Assembly (NCBI GenBank): GCA_016721945.1
Contig: JADKHC010000033.1
Location: forward strand, 1 to 30,006
Length of the DNA stretch: 30,006 nt
Source of the DNA: Verrucomicrobiota bacterium
GTDB taxonomy: Bacteria; Verrucomicrobiota; Verrucomicrobiia; Opitutales; Opitutaceae
Direction: 5' to 3'
The notes under the pieces were generated by a model. That model was not told the DNA's origin. It made no database searches and saw only the letters and a list, made by a program, of their open reading frames with translations. A program made the translations under genes and the position numbers. Position 1 is the stretch's first letter. Each line of letters opens with the position of its first letter. This document shows, one piece after another, positions 21,575 to 30,006 of this stretch.

Positions 21575-22990
21575 TTAAGCGAGGAGCGCGTCGATGACAT
21601 CCGCCGCCGTGTAGGTGACGGTGCCGGGCTTCAGGAAGCGGGCGACGTTGGCGACCTCATTGCCTGCGGTCAGGATGGGAAGCTCAGGCGTGCCGTCAGT
21701 GCGTTTTTGACCGAGGCCGACTGTAGCCATTAGTCCATTACAAATGCATTTGCGGCCCACGGTTTCTTCGAGCGTGCCACCTTTTTTCAAGTAGTCGTCG
21801 ATGGGTTCGCTAGGGCAACGATAGCCTGGGCTGCCGTCTTCTTTTTTATAAACATGACGCAGGTAACCCATGTCGCAGATGCGCGGACGGGCCCCGTATT
21901 CTTCAACAGTGGAGAGTGAGCCATCAAGTTGCACAACTTTGAAGGGGAAGCCGGTGGGTGAAGCGACGGGGTCGGTGAAGACGCGAGCTTTTCCTTCGAG
22001 GCTCAGCTGAATCACGCGTTGTCTGAGTACGGGATCGATGCCCGATTCCTCACAAAACGCGAAGGCGGTGCCAGCCTGTATACCAGCGGCTCCGAGCTTC
22101 ATGGCTTCCGCAAGTTTACCGGGAGCGCCGTATGAACCGGCGAGCCAGAAGGGCAGGCCAATGGCGTGAATTTTCTCGATGTCCGGGATGTCGCGGGGAC
22201 CGTAGAGTGGCTCGCCTTCGGGGGTGAGCTGGAGTGGTCCGCGTGGAGGCGCGTTGTGACCACCGGCCGTTTCCATCTCGACGATGAAGCCATCGACTTT
22301 GCCGGTGGATTTACGGGCGAGCGTGAGCGCGAGGGTGGCCGAGGCGACGATCGCCAGGAAAAACGGGCGCTTCAGTGAGCGAGAGCAACCTGCTAAAAAC
22401 GGGCTCGGGTCAAAGTGGATGCTGTTGGCCTCACCGGTTGAATCACCGATGGTGTCTATTTTAAGTTCGGCTGCTTCACCTTTGGCGAAACGGTCGAGTA
22501 CACCGGGGATGGCGCGGGGAATGCCAGCGCCCATCAGTACGTAGTCGATTCCCGCGAGCATGGCACCGAAGATTGAGGCCAGCGTGGGAAACTGGATTTT
22601 TTCCAGAAGGTTGATGCCGACGACGCCGTCGTGGCCTTCTTTGGCGAGAAATGTTTCGACGAAATTTCCAGCGATCGTGAGCTCGATGAGGCTGTGGCTC
22701 GATGTGATCGAGGGCATCGCGATGCCCTTGAAGGGCGCATCCGGTTTTTTCCCGCCGGGCACAAAATAGGTCGAGATGATCCGCTCGCCTAAGCCGGGGA
22801 GAGGCAGGTGCGAGAGCGCATGACGCATCTTGCCGTCGCTATCGCCGAGTTGCAGCCGCCGGGCTAAAATATGGGCGAGTGCAGTGCCGGAGATAACACC
22901 GAGCTGTCCTTGCTTGGAAACTGTGCGCGCAAGAGCCCAGCCGGAAACGGCTACGCCCATGCCGCCCTGGATGATCCGAGGATGTGCCAT
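21575..22990 (-). CDS. Nitronate monooxygenase / 2-nitropropane dioxygenase-like flavoprotein
   Basis: This is a 471-residue FMN-dependent TIM-barrel protein. The family opening is RIIQGGMGVAVSGWALARTV. Core segments are GVVGINLLEKIQFP, YVLMGAGIPRAIPGVLDR, VEMETAGGHNAPPRG (with the conserved GGH), LAGSYGAPGKLAEAMKLG and the phosphate-binding GAAGIQAGTAFAFCEES. It is ~100 residues longer than typical nitronate monooxygenases. The extra C-terminal part carries PGYRCPSEP and GRKCICNGLMATVG, a small cysteine cluster. Relatives include FabK-type enoyl reductases and PfaD-like proteins, so the substrate is uncertain. A 234-base leader with a hairpin precedes it. Confidence 0.8.
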   Translation of the reverse strand: MAHPRIIQGGMGVAVSGWALARTVSKQGQLGVISGTALAHILARRLQLGDSDGKMRHALSHLPLPGLGERIISTYFVPGGKKPDAPFKGIAMPSITSSHSLIELTIAGNFVETFLAKEGHDGVVGINLLEKIQFPTLASIFGAMLAGIDYVLMGAGIPRAIPGVLDRFAKGEAAELKIDTIGDSTGEANSIHFDPSPFLAGCSRSLKRPFFLAIVASATLALTLARKSTGKVDGFIVEMETAGGHNAPPRGPLQLTPEGEPLYGPRDIPDIEKIHAIGLPFWLAGSYGAPGKLAEAMKLGAAGIQAGTAFAFCEESGIDPVLRQRVIQLSLEGKARVFTDPVASPTGFPFKVVQLDGSLSTVEEYGARPRICDMGYLRHVYKKEDGSPGYRCPSEPIDDYLKKGGTLEETVGRKCICNGLMATVGLGQKRTDGTPELPILTAGNEVANVARFLKPGTVTYTAADVIDALLA

Positions 22991-23092
22991 GATTTGGTAT
23001 TTCCCTCAGGTAGGAGGGAGACTTGCGAAGGGAGGGGTGAGGAGCTGCAAAAACCAGTGCGTTGCTTGAACAGCTGGCCGAGAAGATCCGTC

Positions 23093-23130
23093 GGCAACCG
23101 ACGCAGGGCCACAGTGGTGAGCCGGTTGCC
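23093..23130. repeat. Hairpin in the leader of the flavoprotein gene
   Basis: ggcaaccg (23093-23100) and cggttgcc (23123-23130) are perfect inverted arms with a 22-base loop. They sit ~105 bases upstream of the flavoprotein start on the minus strand. No T-run follows on either side, so it is not a terminator. No known riboswitch is recognised. Confidence 0.35.
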
Positions 23131-23224
23131 TGATGGGAAGTACTTTTCTAAGAATTTTGCGTCGAACAGAAAACCTTGAGGGATGACTCAGTTGCATCGT
23201 AGCGTGTGCTTTTAATTGAGCAGT

Positions 23225-24379
23225 CTAGAATGCCGCCAGCAGCTTCTTAAGGTCTACGTGCTCGGTGACCATTTTTTTGATCACGGGGATTTTGTCCGTA
23301 TCCTGAGGCTGCGTCTTCACCGTCATGCTGTTGATTTTTGAGGTGATGGTGTAGCATTCCTCTTTGGCGGCGATGACGGGGATGTCGGTCTGAGCGAGGA
23401 GTTCGAGCAGTTTCTCGTGGGGAGGGATGTCGTTGGTCAGGATGATGCCGGCGATGGATCGTTCGCCGGAGAGTTTCGCGCTGGAGATCGCGGCGAGAAT
23501 AATGTCATCGCGGTCGCCGGGAGTGATGATGAGCACGCCTGGCTGGATGTAATCGACGATGCCTTTGGCGGTCATCGCGCCGACGATGACGCGTTGAACG
23601 CGCTGGCGTGAACTGCGTCGGCCGTTAAGCCACTTGCCGTCGATTTCCTCGGCGATCTGTGAAAGATTGGGCGCAGTCAGCACTTTTTGAATGGGCAACA
23701 CGCCGAGCAGCGGCACGCCGAGACGTTCCAGGCCGATGCCGGCGTATTCGGCCACGAGGGCCATTTTGTCGGTTTCGACTTTGTTGAGGATTGCGCCAAT
23801 CACTTCGACGCCCGCTTTGTCGAAGAGCGCTTTGTTCAGCGCGATTTCGTCCACCGGCCGGCCGATGCCGCCGGAGCTCACAAGAATGACTTTAGCGCCG
23901 AGCAGCTTGGCGACGCGTGCATTCGAAAGATCGAAAACCGAGCCGACGCCGGCGTGGCCGGTGCCTTCGATGAGGGTGAAATCTTTTTCCCACGAGACGC
24001 GGTCGAAGGCGCGGCAGATTTTATCTTCGAGCAACGGGAGGGTTTCACCGGGTTGCTTAAGAAAGCGACGGGTGAAGGTGCCGTCGACGGTCACCGGGCT
24101 CATGCTTTCGAGCGGTACATGGACGTTGTAGATCACGTCGAGCAGGTAGGAATCTTCGTCCACTTGATGCCCGTCGATTTCGACGAAGCGTTGCCCGACG
24201 GGTTTGATGAATCCAACTCTCGGATACAACGCCATGAGTGCGGCAAACAAGCCGAGGCAGGTCGTGGTCTTGCCGTCGTTCATGCGCGTGGCGGCGACAA
24301 AGATGCGCTTGGTCACGCGATTGGTGGGTGCCTGCAACAGTGGCAGGGGCGGTACGTCGGCTGGATTGGGTGAAGACAT
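23225..24379 (-). CDS. BioD-like/DRTGG domain protein (Pta N-terminal-type regulatory protein)
   Basis: This 384-residue protein has an N-terminal P-loop domain (~25-245) related to dethiobiotin synthetase, with AATRMNDGKTTTCLG as Walker A, IEGTGHAGVGSVFD and VSSGGIGRPVDE. A DRTGG domain follows (~258-370) with GAMTAKGIVDYI, ITPGDRDDIILAA and GIILTNDIPPHEKLLE. This domain pair is the N-terminal regulatory half of the long (E. coli type) phosphotransacetylase. Here it is encoded separately, 72 bases downstream of the gene for the catalytic half, so the pair looks like a split Pta. It probably senses metabolites and modulates acetyl-phosphate formation. Direct interaction is inferred. The start codon follows a leader lacking a strong ribosome site. 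Confidence 0.85.
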   Translation of the reverse strand: MSSPNPADVPPLPLLQAPTNRVTKRIFVAATRMNDGKTTTCLGLFAALMALYPRVGFIKPVGQRFVEIDGHQVDEDSYLLDVIYNVHVPLESMSPVTVDGTFTRRFLKQPGETLPLLEDKICRAFDRVSWEKDFTLIEGTGHAGVGSVFDLSNARVAKLLGAKVILVSSGGIGRPVDEIALNKALFDKAGVEVIGAILNKVETDKMALVAEYAGIGLERLGVPLLGVLPIQKVLTAPNLSQIAEEIDGKWLNGRRSSRQRVQRVIVGAMTAKGIVDYIQPGVLIITPGDRDDIILAAISSAKLSGERSIAGIILTNDIPPHEKLLELLAQTDIPVIAAKEECYTITSKINSMTVKTQPQDTDKIPVIKKMVTEHVDLKKLLAAF

Positions 24380-24451
24380 GTCTGGCGGAAGAATGCTTAA
24401 GCTGTGTCGGATGGTTGTGGGCTACTCGGTGGAGTGCGCACGGTGGGCGGA

Positions 24452-25484
24452 CTACAATGTCCCGTACAGCAGGCGGCGGTCGATGGCTTGGCAGCCCACG
24501 ATCGCGGCCGCACCAAAGACGTCGTGTGCGCTCGAGCCGCGGCTGATCTCGGCGGCGGGCCGGGTCAGGCCGGTGACGATCTGGCCGAAGGTATTCGCTC
24601 CCGCGAGCATGTGGACGAGTTTGAAGGCGATGTTGCCGCTGTTGAGATCGGGAAAAATCAAAACGTTGGCCCGACCGGCGACGGGGCCGCTGACCTGCTT
24701 CATTTCTGCGACGGCGAGATCCAAAGCGGCGTCAACTTGGAGTTCACCTTCGATCTCAACTTCGAGCGACATGGCCTTTGCGCGGACGCGAGCCAGTTCG
24801 GTGGCGGTGCGCATTTTTAGGAGCGATGGGTGGTTCGAGGTACTTTTCGAAGCCCAGCTGAGCATGGCCACGCGTGGAGTTTCGCCGGTCAGGTGACGGG
24901 CGACCGTGGCAGTTGTTATGGCGATGTCTGCGAGTTGCTCAGTCGTGGGCTCTGGGATGACGCCGCAGTCGGCGAAGAATAAAGTGCCGTCGCTGCCGAC
25001 TTTTTTTTCGTCGAAATCGAGCACCATGAGCGAAGAAGCCGTCTTGCGCGCCTGACTGGCGAGGAATGATCTGAAAAAGAGGCCTTAATGCGTTCGATGT
25101 CGTGCGCGTGGCACCGCCGACCATGGCATCGGCCTGGGCGTTGGACAGCATCAGTGTGGCGAAATAATTTGGGTCACGTACGCAGTCGCGCGCTTCGGCG
25201 GAGGTGATTCCTTTTTCGCGGCGCAGTTGTTCAAATTGAGTGACGAATGTATCGAAGTCCTCACTACGCTCGGGGTCGATGACGCGCATGCCCTGCAGGT
25301 TGATGTCGAGGCGGGCGGCCGTGGCTTTGATGGCCGCGCGGTCGCCGAGCAGAATGGGAGCGCCCATGCGACGTGTGACCCACTGCCGGGCGGCCTGAAG
25401 AATGCGCGGATCGTTCCCTTCGGGAAAAACCACGCGCTTGGGGTGGCGCTGGAGTCTTTCAATGAGTTTGGGGACGATGGACAT
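24452..25484 (-). pseudogene. pta: Phosphate acetyltransferase, catalytic domain (frameshifted in this sequence)
   Basis: This enzyme converts acetyl-CoA and phosphate to acetyl phosphate and CoA. The gene starts MSIVPKLIERLQRHPKRVVFPEGNDPRILQAA at 25484. It runs through SNAQADAMVGGATRTTSNALRP and RPLFQIIPRQ, then breaks near 25050-25052. The other frame resumes with ARKTASSLMVLDFDEKK, FADCGVIPEPTTEQLADIA, NVLIFPDLNSGNIAFKLV and the family-typical end. The full span of 1033 bases is one more than a multiple of three, so a single extra base (a C/G in a short run) explains everything. With the indel repaired the protein is ~344 residues, normal for a short PTA_PTB enzyme. Because nearby genes are also broken, I suspect a sequence error more than a dead gene. 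Confidence 0.88.
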
Positions 25485-25631
25485 GGCGTAAGAAAGGGTG
25501 CGGTTAAAGGAGTGCAGCGTCAATGCCGGTTGCGTTATGCTGCGTGCCCTCACTCTGACAGCTGTGTTGCGCATAGTTCCGTTTGCATAATGACTTGCTA
25601 AGGCCTGCGCCCGACCCGAAAAACGACGGCC

Positions 25632-27218
25632 GTGTCGAAGAGCCTCAAAAACATCAGTGTCGTCGCCAGTGCCACCATGTTTTCGCGTGTGCTTGGGTTG
25701 ATGCGTGAGATGCTGACGGCCGGGGTTTTCGGTACCAGCGCACTGGCTTCGGCCTACGCAACGGCTTTTCAACTGCCCAATCTTTTTCGGCGTCTGCTGG
25801 CGGAAGGTGGCATGACAGCGGCGTTCGTGCCCACGCTCAACGACGAACTCGAACAACGCCAACGTGGCGGCGCTTTCACGCTTTTGAATCAGGTGTCGAG
25901 CTGGTTGCTTGTTGTCTCTGGCGCTTTGGTATTGTTCGCCATGGTCATACTCAGTCAGCAGGGCTGGATCAACGGGCTCGGGCATCTGTTTGGCGCGCGT
26001 GACGACACGATCGGCCGGTGGTTACTCGCGGCGAAACTCGCGGTGGTGTTGTTTCCTTACCTCGTTTTTGTGTGCCTGGCGGCGTCGTTCAGTGCGACGT
26101 TGCAGACGCTGAATCGCTTTCTGGAGCCGGCGCTTTCGCCGATCTGGCTCAACGTTTCGATGATTGGTCTTCTGCTTACTGGCGCGTTTCTCGGAGGGTC
26201 GGATGCAGTGAAAATGAACTGGTTTTGTGGCGGTGTGCTGCTTGGCGGATTTTTGCAGATGGCGGTGCCGGGCTGGGCGCTCACGACCGAGGGTTGGCGG
26301 CCACGCTTTGATCTTAAGCGAGTGAACCGGTTCGTGCCGTCGCGCTTGATGGGGCCGACGGTGCTTGGTTCGGCGGTGTATCTCATCAATATGACCGTCT
26401 CGCGTTTCGTGGGGTTTGTCGTTGAACGATGCGGCTGTATCCGTTCTTAACTACGTGCAGCGCCTAATGGAACTGCCGATCGGTGTCTTTGCCGTGGCGG
26501 TTTCCACTGTGGTATTTCCGCTCATTTCCCGGTATGCGGCGCGCGGCGATATGGACCAGCTTGGCGTGGCCTACCGCAAGGGTATGCGGCTGATCCTGAT
26601 GGTCAATATCCCCGCCGCCGTCGGGCCTGCGCTGCTGGCCGAACCGATCATTGGGTTAGTTTTTCAGAACGGTAAGTTTCACTCGCTGACACCCGGCTGA
26701 TGATACCGGTGCTCATCGTCTCCGCGCTGGGCCTGCCGTTTTGGCATTTGTGAATCTGGCTCTGTGCTTTCTACGCGCAAAAAGATACGAACACACCGGT
26801 GCGTGCAGCGGTCCTCAGTTTCTTCGTTAACCTAGGCCTGAGCATCGCGTTGATGGGACCGCTCTCGATTGTCGGGCTGGCGGTGGCCGGCAATGTCGCA
26901 GTCGTTGCGCAGGCTTGGTATTTGCACGCAACTCACGCGCAAACCCCACAACTCGCGCTCCTTCATCTGCTCGGCGGCCTTGGGAAAATCGCAATCGCCA
27001 GCTCTGTCATGGGCTTGGTGGTCGCGGCGGGGTGGTGGGTCGCATCGAGAAACTTGCCAGCGACCCGGCTGGCCGATGCGGTGGCCGTGACTGTTTTGGT
27101 GGTGGCAGGTGTATTGGTTTATGGTGGTGCGCTATGGTTTTTGCGGATCGAAGGACGCGAGGAACTTGTTGCCTTGATTGCGCGTTTCAGGGGGCGAGCG
27201 AAGCCCGAAAAGGCGTAA
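25632..27218 (+). pseudogene. murJ: Lipid II flippase MurJ/MviN (broken into three frames)
   Basis: MurJ flips lipid II across the inner membrane for peptidoglycan synthesis and has ~14 membrane helices. The first frame (25632-26450) begins MSKSLKNISVVASATMFSRVLGLMREMLTAGVFG and has the family hallmark FQLPNLFRRLLAEGGMTAAFVP. The frame shifts near 26412-26418 (in ggggttt), resuming as SLNDAAVSVLNYVQRLMELPIG. It shifts again near 26686-26690, then continues as DTRLMIPVLIVSALGLPFWHL to an in-frame TGA at 26751-26753. The same frame resumes with AFYAQKDTNTPVRAAV and runs to 27218. The whole span (529 codons) is normal for MurJ. As this function is usually essential, three lesions argue for consensus errors or for another intact copy. 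It is divergent from pta across 147 bases. Confidence 0.92.
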
Positions 27219-27467
27219 GTTCGGCCTGATAGTTTTGTGGTGAGAAAAGGTGCAGGTAGCGTTGTTGCTACTGGTTGGGTAAACGGTGAGCGTGCGTGAA
27301 GGCGCTGGCGAAGGGAATCGGGTGTGTGGCACTGCGTCCATTAGTGCGGCCGATGTGGTGTATTCACAGTCTATTGACGGCTAAATTCGCGACCTTTGGG
27401 CGCCTGCTGTCGTGTGGAAGTTGGTTCGTTATCTCAGCTGAATATTATACCCATACCCAGTTACGTT
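27219..27467. other. Intergenic region upstream of the secreted modular protein
   Basis: About 250 bases without a convincing gene. A short 5-bp hairpin (gtagc...gctac, 27256-27271) is the only structure noticed. No T-run terminator follows murJ. It presumably holds the promoter of the next gene. Confidence 0.4.
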
Positions 27468-30006
27468 ATGAAAACACAGACTTGTTCGATCCTGTTAGGA
27501 GGTCAGATCCGCGCGCACACTTGGTTACGTTATACGTTGGTGGCACTCGCTCTCGTCATCGCTGTTCACGCGCAGCAGCCGATTATTGTCGATCATACTT
27601 GCACGAATATCCGGGCGATTCCCTCGGCCGCGATCACTCAGGCAAAGTCGTCGTTGCACATCGCCTACGGGCACACGTCGCACGGCAGCCAGTTAACCGA
27701 CGGTATGTCGGGCTTGGTGACGTTTATGAACCGTTTCCCAAACGATGCTTTTGCGGATAATCTTTTTGCCTTCAATGGCTCGGGCTCGAACGGCGCTCTG
27801 CATCTCGCCGATTACTATGGTAACTTCGGTGGACTCGGCACGGCCAACGATCTGGGTGCGCCTGATCGCACGACGGGGGCGGCCACCCGCACTTACCTGA
27901 CTGCGCATCCCGAGATCAACGTCATCATCTGGTCCTGGTGCGGGCAGGTCGATGGCACGCAGGCGGATATTCAACAGTACCTCACCTTGATGAGTACGCT
28001 GGAAACCGATTTTCCAACGTGAAATTCGTCTACATGACCGGCCCACTTGGTGGGGACGGGGCGACGGAAACGTGAATGTTCGCAACGAACAAATTCGCAC
28101 CCTGCCGAACCAATAACAAGGTTTTATTCGATTTTGCCGATATCGAGAGTTTCGGCGGACGGCACGACCAACTACATGAATCTGATGGCCAGCGATGCTT
28201 GCGACTACGACACGCGTGATGCCAACGGCTCGGGATCGCACCGAATGGTCCACGGCCTGGCAGGCCAACCGATAACGTCGATTGGTATTACTGCTGGTCG
28301 GCGCACTCGCAGGCGCTAAACGCCAACCGCAAAGCCTATGCCGCCTGGTATCTTTGGGCGCGTCTGGGTGGTTGGTCTGGTTCGGCTAGTGGGGAATCCA
28401 CGGCACCGACTGCGCCAACCGGCCTTGCTGGTACGGCATCTTCGGCCACGGCGGTCGCACTCACCTGGACGGCTTCGACCGATGTCGTTGGCGTAACCGG
28501 ATATCGCGTCTATCGCGCAACCGGAACCGGTTCGTCCACCCAAATCGCGACCGGTGTGACTGCGACGAGTTGGCCCGACACAGGGGCTCGCTGCTGGCAC
28601 GGCCTGCGACTCTTATGCTGTCGCCGCCTATGATGCCGCAGGAAACGTCTCGCGTGCGTCGTCTTCCGCGAGCATCACCACGCAGTTTTAGCGGACCGGT
28701 CCACACGCAACGGGTCGCCAACCTCCCGAACTCACGAGCGCGTTCACCTTAGCCAATGCCAACCCCTGCCGCGACCTTCACGATTATTCTCTCGCCGATG
28801 GCACCTATCACCTGACCGCCGACCTGCCGCAGTTCACCGCGCCAATGCTGTTATTCGCGGCACTGCTGGCCATCGTGACCGCAGTGATCATTCAGGGGCC
28901 GGGCATGACTACAGGCGCTGTACCAGTATCTTTAACATCGCAGGCGATGGCGTGACTGTTCGGACCTCACGCTCCGTCGTTGTCGCAACCACGGCATCCA
29001 ACCCAGCCCGACACGGATAACTTCACGCCGCGCAACGCCCGCATCCAGAAGTGTTATGAGCAACTCCGAAAATTGGCGACCAAGACCTCGGCCACGTCCG
29101 CGAACTGTCAGTTTGAAGATTGCATCTTCAATTCACGGGAAGCGTCGCGCCCAACTACACTGGCGGCGTCGATGGTCCGTTGCGAAAACTACGGTGTCTC
29201 GCGGCTGCATTTTCCCGCAACATCGCCAGCCCCTCCGGTTCAGTAGCGGAGCATGCTGTTCATTTTGGAACGCATCGACCGGCACGTTGGTGGAGGAAAA
29301 ACTTCATCCTCAACTGCGACCGAGGCATCGGCTTTGGCCTGGGCTCTTCGGCTCACAGCGGCGGCATTTTCGTAACATGATCGCCAACGCGCACCACCGG
29401 TTTCGCCGATGTCGGCATCGCGCTCGAAACTTCGCCGAGCACGCAAGTTTACAACAACACGATTCACCTCGCGAACTACGCCACGCCATCGAGTACCGCT
29501 TTGCCCGCGACCACTGGCGTGAGCATCCGCAATAACCGCGAACCAACTCGTCGCTGTTCGCGATAGCGCCACCGCTACGCTCGCGACCAATGTCACCGAT
29601 GCTCAAGCCAACTGGTTCGTGGACACGGCTAATTGCGATCTTCACCTCGCCGCCACGCGTTCCGGCGGGTCGATGCCGGCACGGCGATCGGGATTCACTA
29701 CCGACATCGATAGCGAACTGCGTCCGACCGGCAAAGGCAGACGACATCGGAGCCGACGAATACCTCGGCTCCTCCGCAGCCAGCTCATCCTCGACCTCCA
29801 GCTCAAAGCAGCAGCTCGTCGTCGAGCTCTTCATCGCTCCAGCAGTTCTTCGAGTTCATCGAGCAATGGTTATCATCTTCCAAGCAGCTCCAGCTCATCA
29901 CTCTCAGGCGGTAGCAATACCGGCGGCTCAAGTGGGGCGGCGGTGCGGGGATTTCCTCATCAGTGCGCTCGATGATGCCCTTGGTCTGGCGCGATTGTTT
30001 CGGGAG
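27468..30006 (+). pseudogene. Large secreted modular protein, heavily frameshifted and cut by the window end
   Basis: The gene opens with a signal peptide ending near AHAQ (residue ~37). A domain with IAYGHTSHGSQLTDGM and VIIWSWCGQVDG follows, with later pieces YYCWSAHSQALNANRKAYA in another frame. I recognise this as a recurrent domain in secreted bacterial proteins but cannot name its activity. An FN3 domain follows (28412-28690: VALTWTASTDVVGVTGYRVY, then YAVAAYDAAGNVSRASS). A right-handed beta-helix region follows (about 28700-29780), with GVTV, ENYGVSR, NFILNCDRGIGFGLGSS, QVYNNTIHLANYA and the typical end DIGADEYLG at 29743-29769. Then come a Ser-rich stretch (~29770-29910) and a Gly-rich to hydrophobic tail. 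Repeated single-base shifts (for example near 28018, 28073, 28275, 28585, 28688) interrupt it. I infer one gene, but two are possible because of the TAG after the FN3 domain. Confidence 0.6.

Noticed and set aside
27693..28600. Minus-strand frames opposite the broken secreted protein
   Set aside because: They are Arg-rich antisense shadows without domains. The plus strand carries coherent FN3 and signal-peptide features.
1..30006. CRISPR arrays, insertion sequences, tRNA or rRNA genes
   Set aside because: No regularly spaced repeats, transposase motifs or tRNA/rRNA signatures were recognised by eye. A short tRNA could still be missed.

Overview
The window looks like a chromosomal segment of a GC-rich, Gram-negative bacterium. 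An Opitutaceae-like member of Verrucomicrobiota is my best guess. This rests on gene content and style (eukaryote-type GSII glutamine synthetase, DUF4013 and FmdB-type neighbours, CT-rich leaders without clear Shine-Dalgarno sites, secreted FN3/beta-helix proteins) and not on any search. I see no phage, transposase, CRISPR or plasmid functions. tRNA and rRNA genes were not detected by eye.

Layout. 1-2.8 kb: the 3' part of a Spy/CpxP-like gene, a dispersed-repeat zone, a stand-alone phosphopantothenoylcysteine decarboxylase-like flavoprotein, an unknown anchored protein, a beta-propeller gene remnant, and an SRP RNA (ffs) just upstream of dnaX. 2.8-4.4 kb: dnaX, whose zero frame stops right after a run of ten A. 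The -1 frame continues for 157 codons, so the gene probably makes a short gamma-like and a long tau-like product by slippage. 4.6-8.4 kb: a four-gene operon of ATP-grasp ligase, HAD phosphatase and two tandem family 2 glycosyltransferases, probably for a surface glycan. 8.4-10.2 kb, minus strand: a minimal protein kinase, a PP2C phosphatase and a gamma-glutamylcyclotransferase-like protein. 10.4-11.4 kb: glnII with a candidate sigma-54 promoter and a strong terminator. 11.5-18.7 kb: a two-component signalling island with a LOV-domain (blue-light type) HisKA_2 kinase translationally coupled to a REC-PAS-HK-REC hybrid, a second REC-HK hybrid, and a divergent OmpR-type regulator. 18.8-21.5 kb: polyprenyl synthetase, DUF4013 membrane protein, FmdB-type zinc ribbon and an anchored unknown protein. 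21.6-25.5 kb, minus strand: a nitronate monooxygenase-like flavoenzyme and a split phosphotransacetylase (catalytic pta gene followed by a separate BioD-like/DRTGG gene). 25.6-27.2 kb: murJ. 27.5 kb to the end: a large secreted modular protein (N-terminal domain, FN3, beta-helix, poly-Ser, possible C-terminal sorting tail).

Sequence quality matters here. From about 25 kb rightwards nearly every gene is broken by small indels (pta once, murJ at least three lesions, the last gene many). From 1 to 25 kb every other recognisable full-length gene is intact. The right end is therefore probably low-coverage consensus, and the break in dnaX stands out as a possible genuine recoding site.

The most interesting items are the dnaX A10 site in a gene that also lacks most zinc-module cysteines, the LOV-kinase phosphorelay island, the ATP-grasp/HAD/GT2 operon, and the kinase-phosphatase-cyclotransferase operon.
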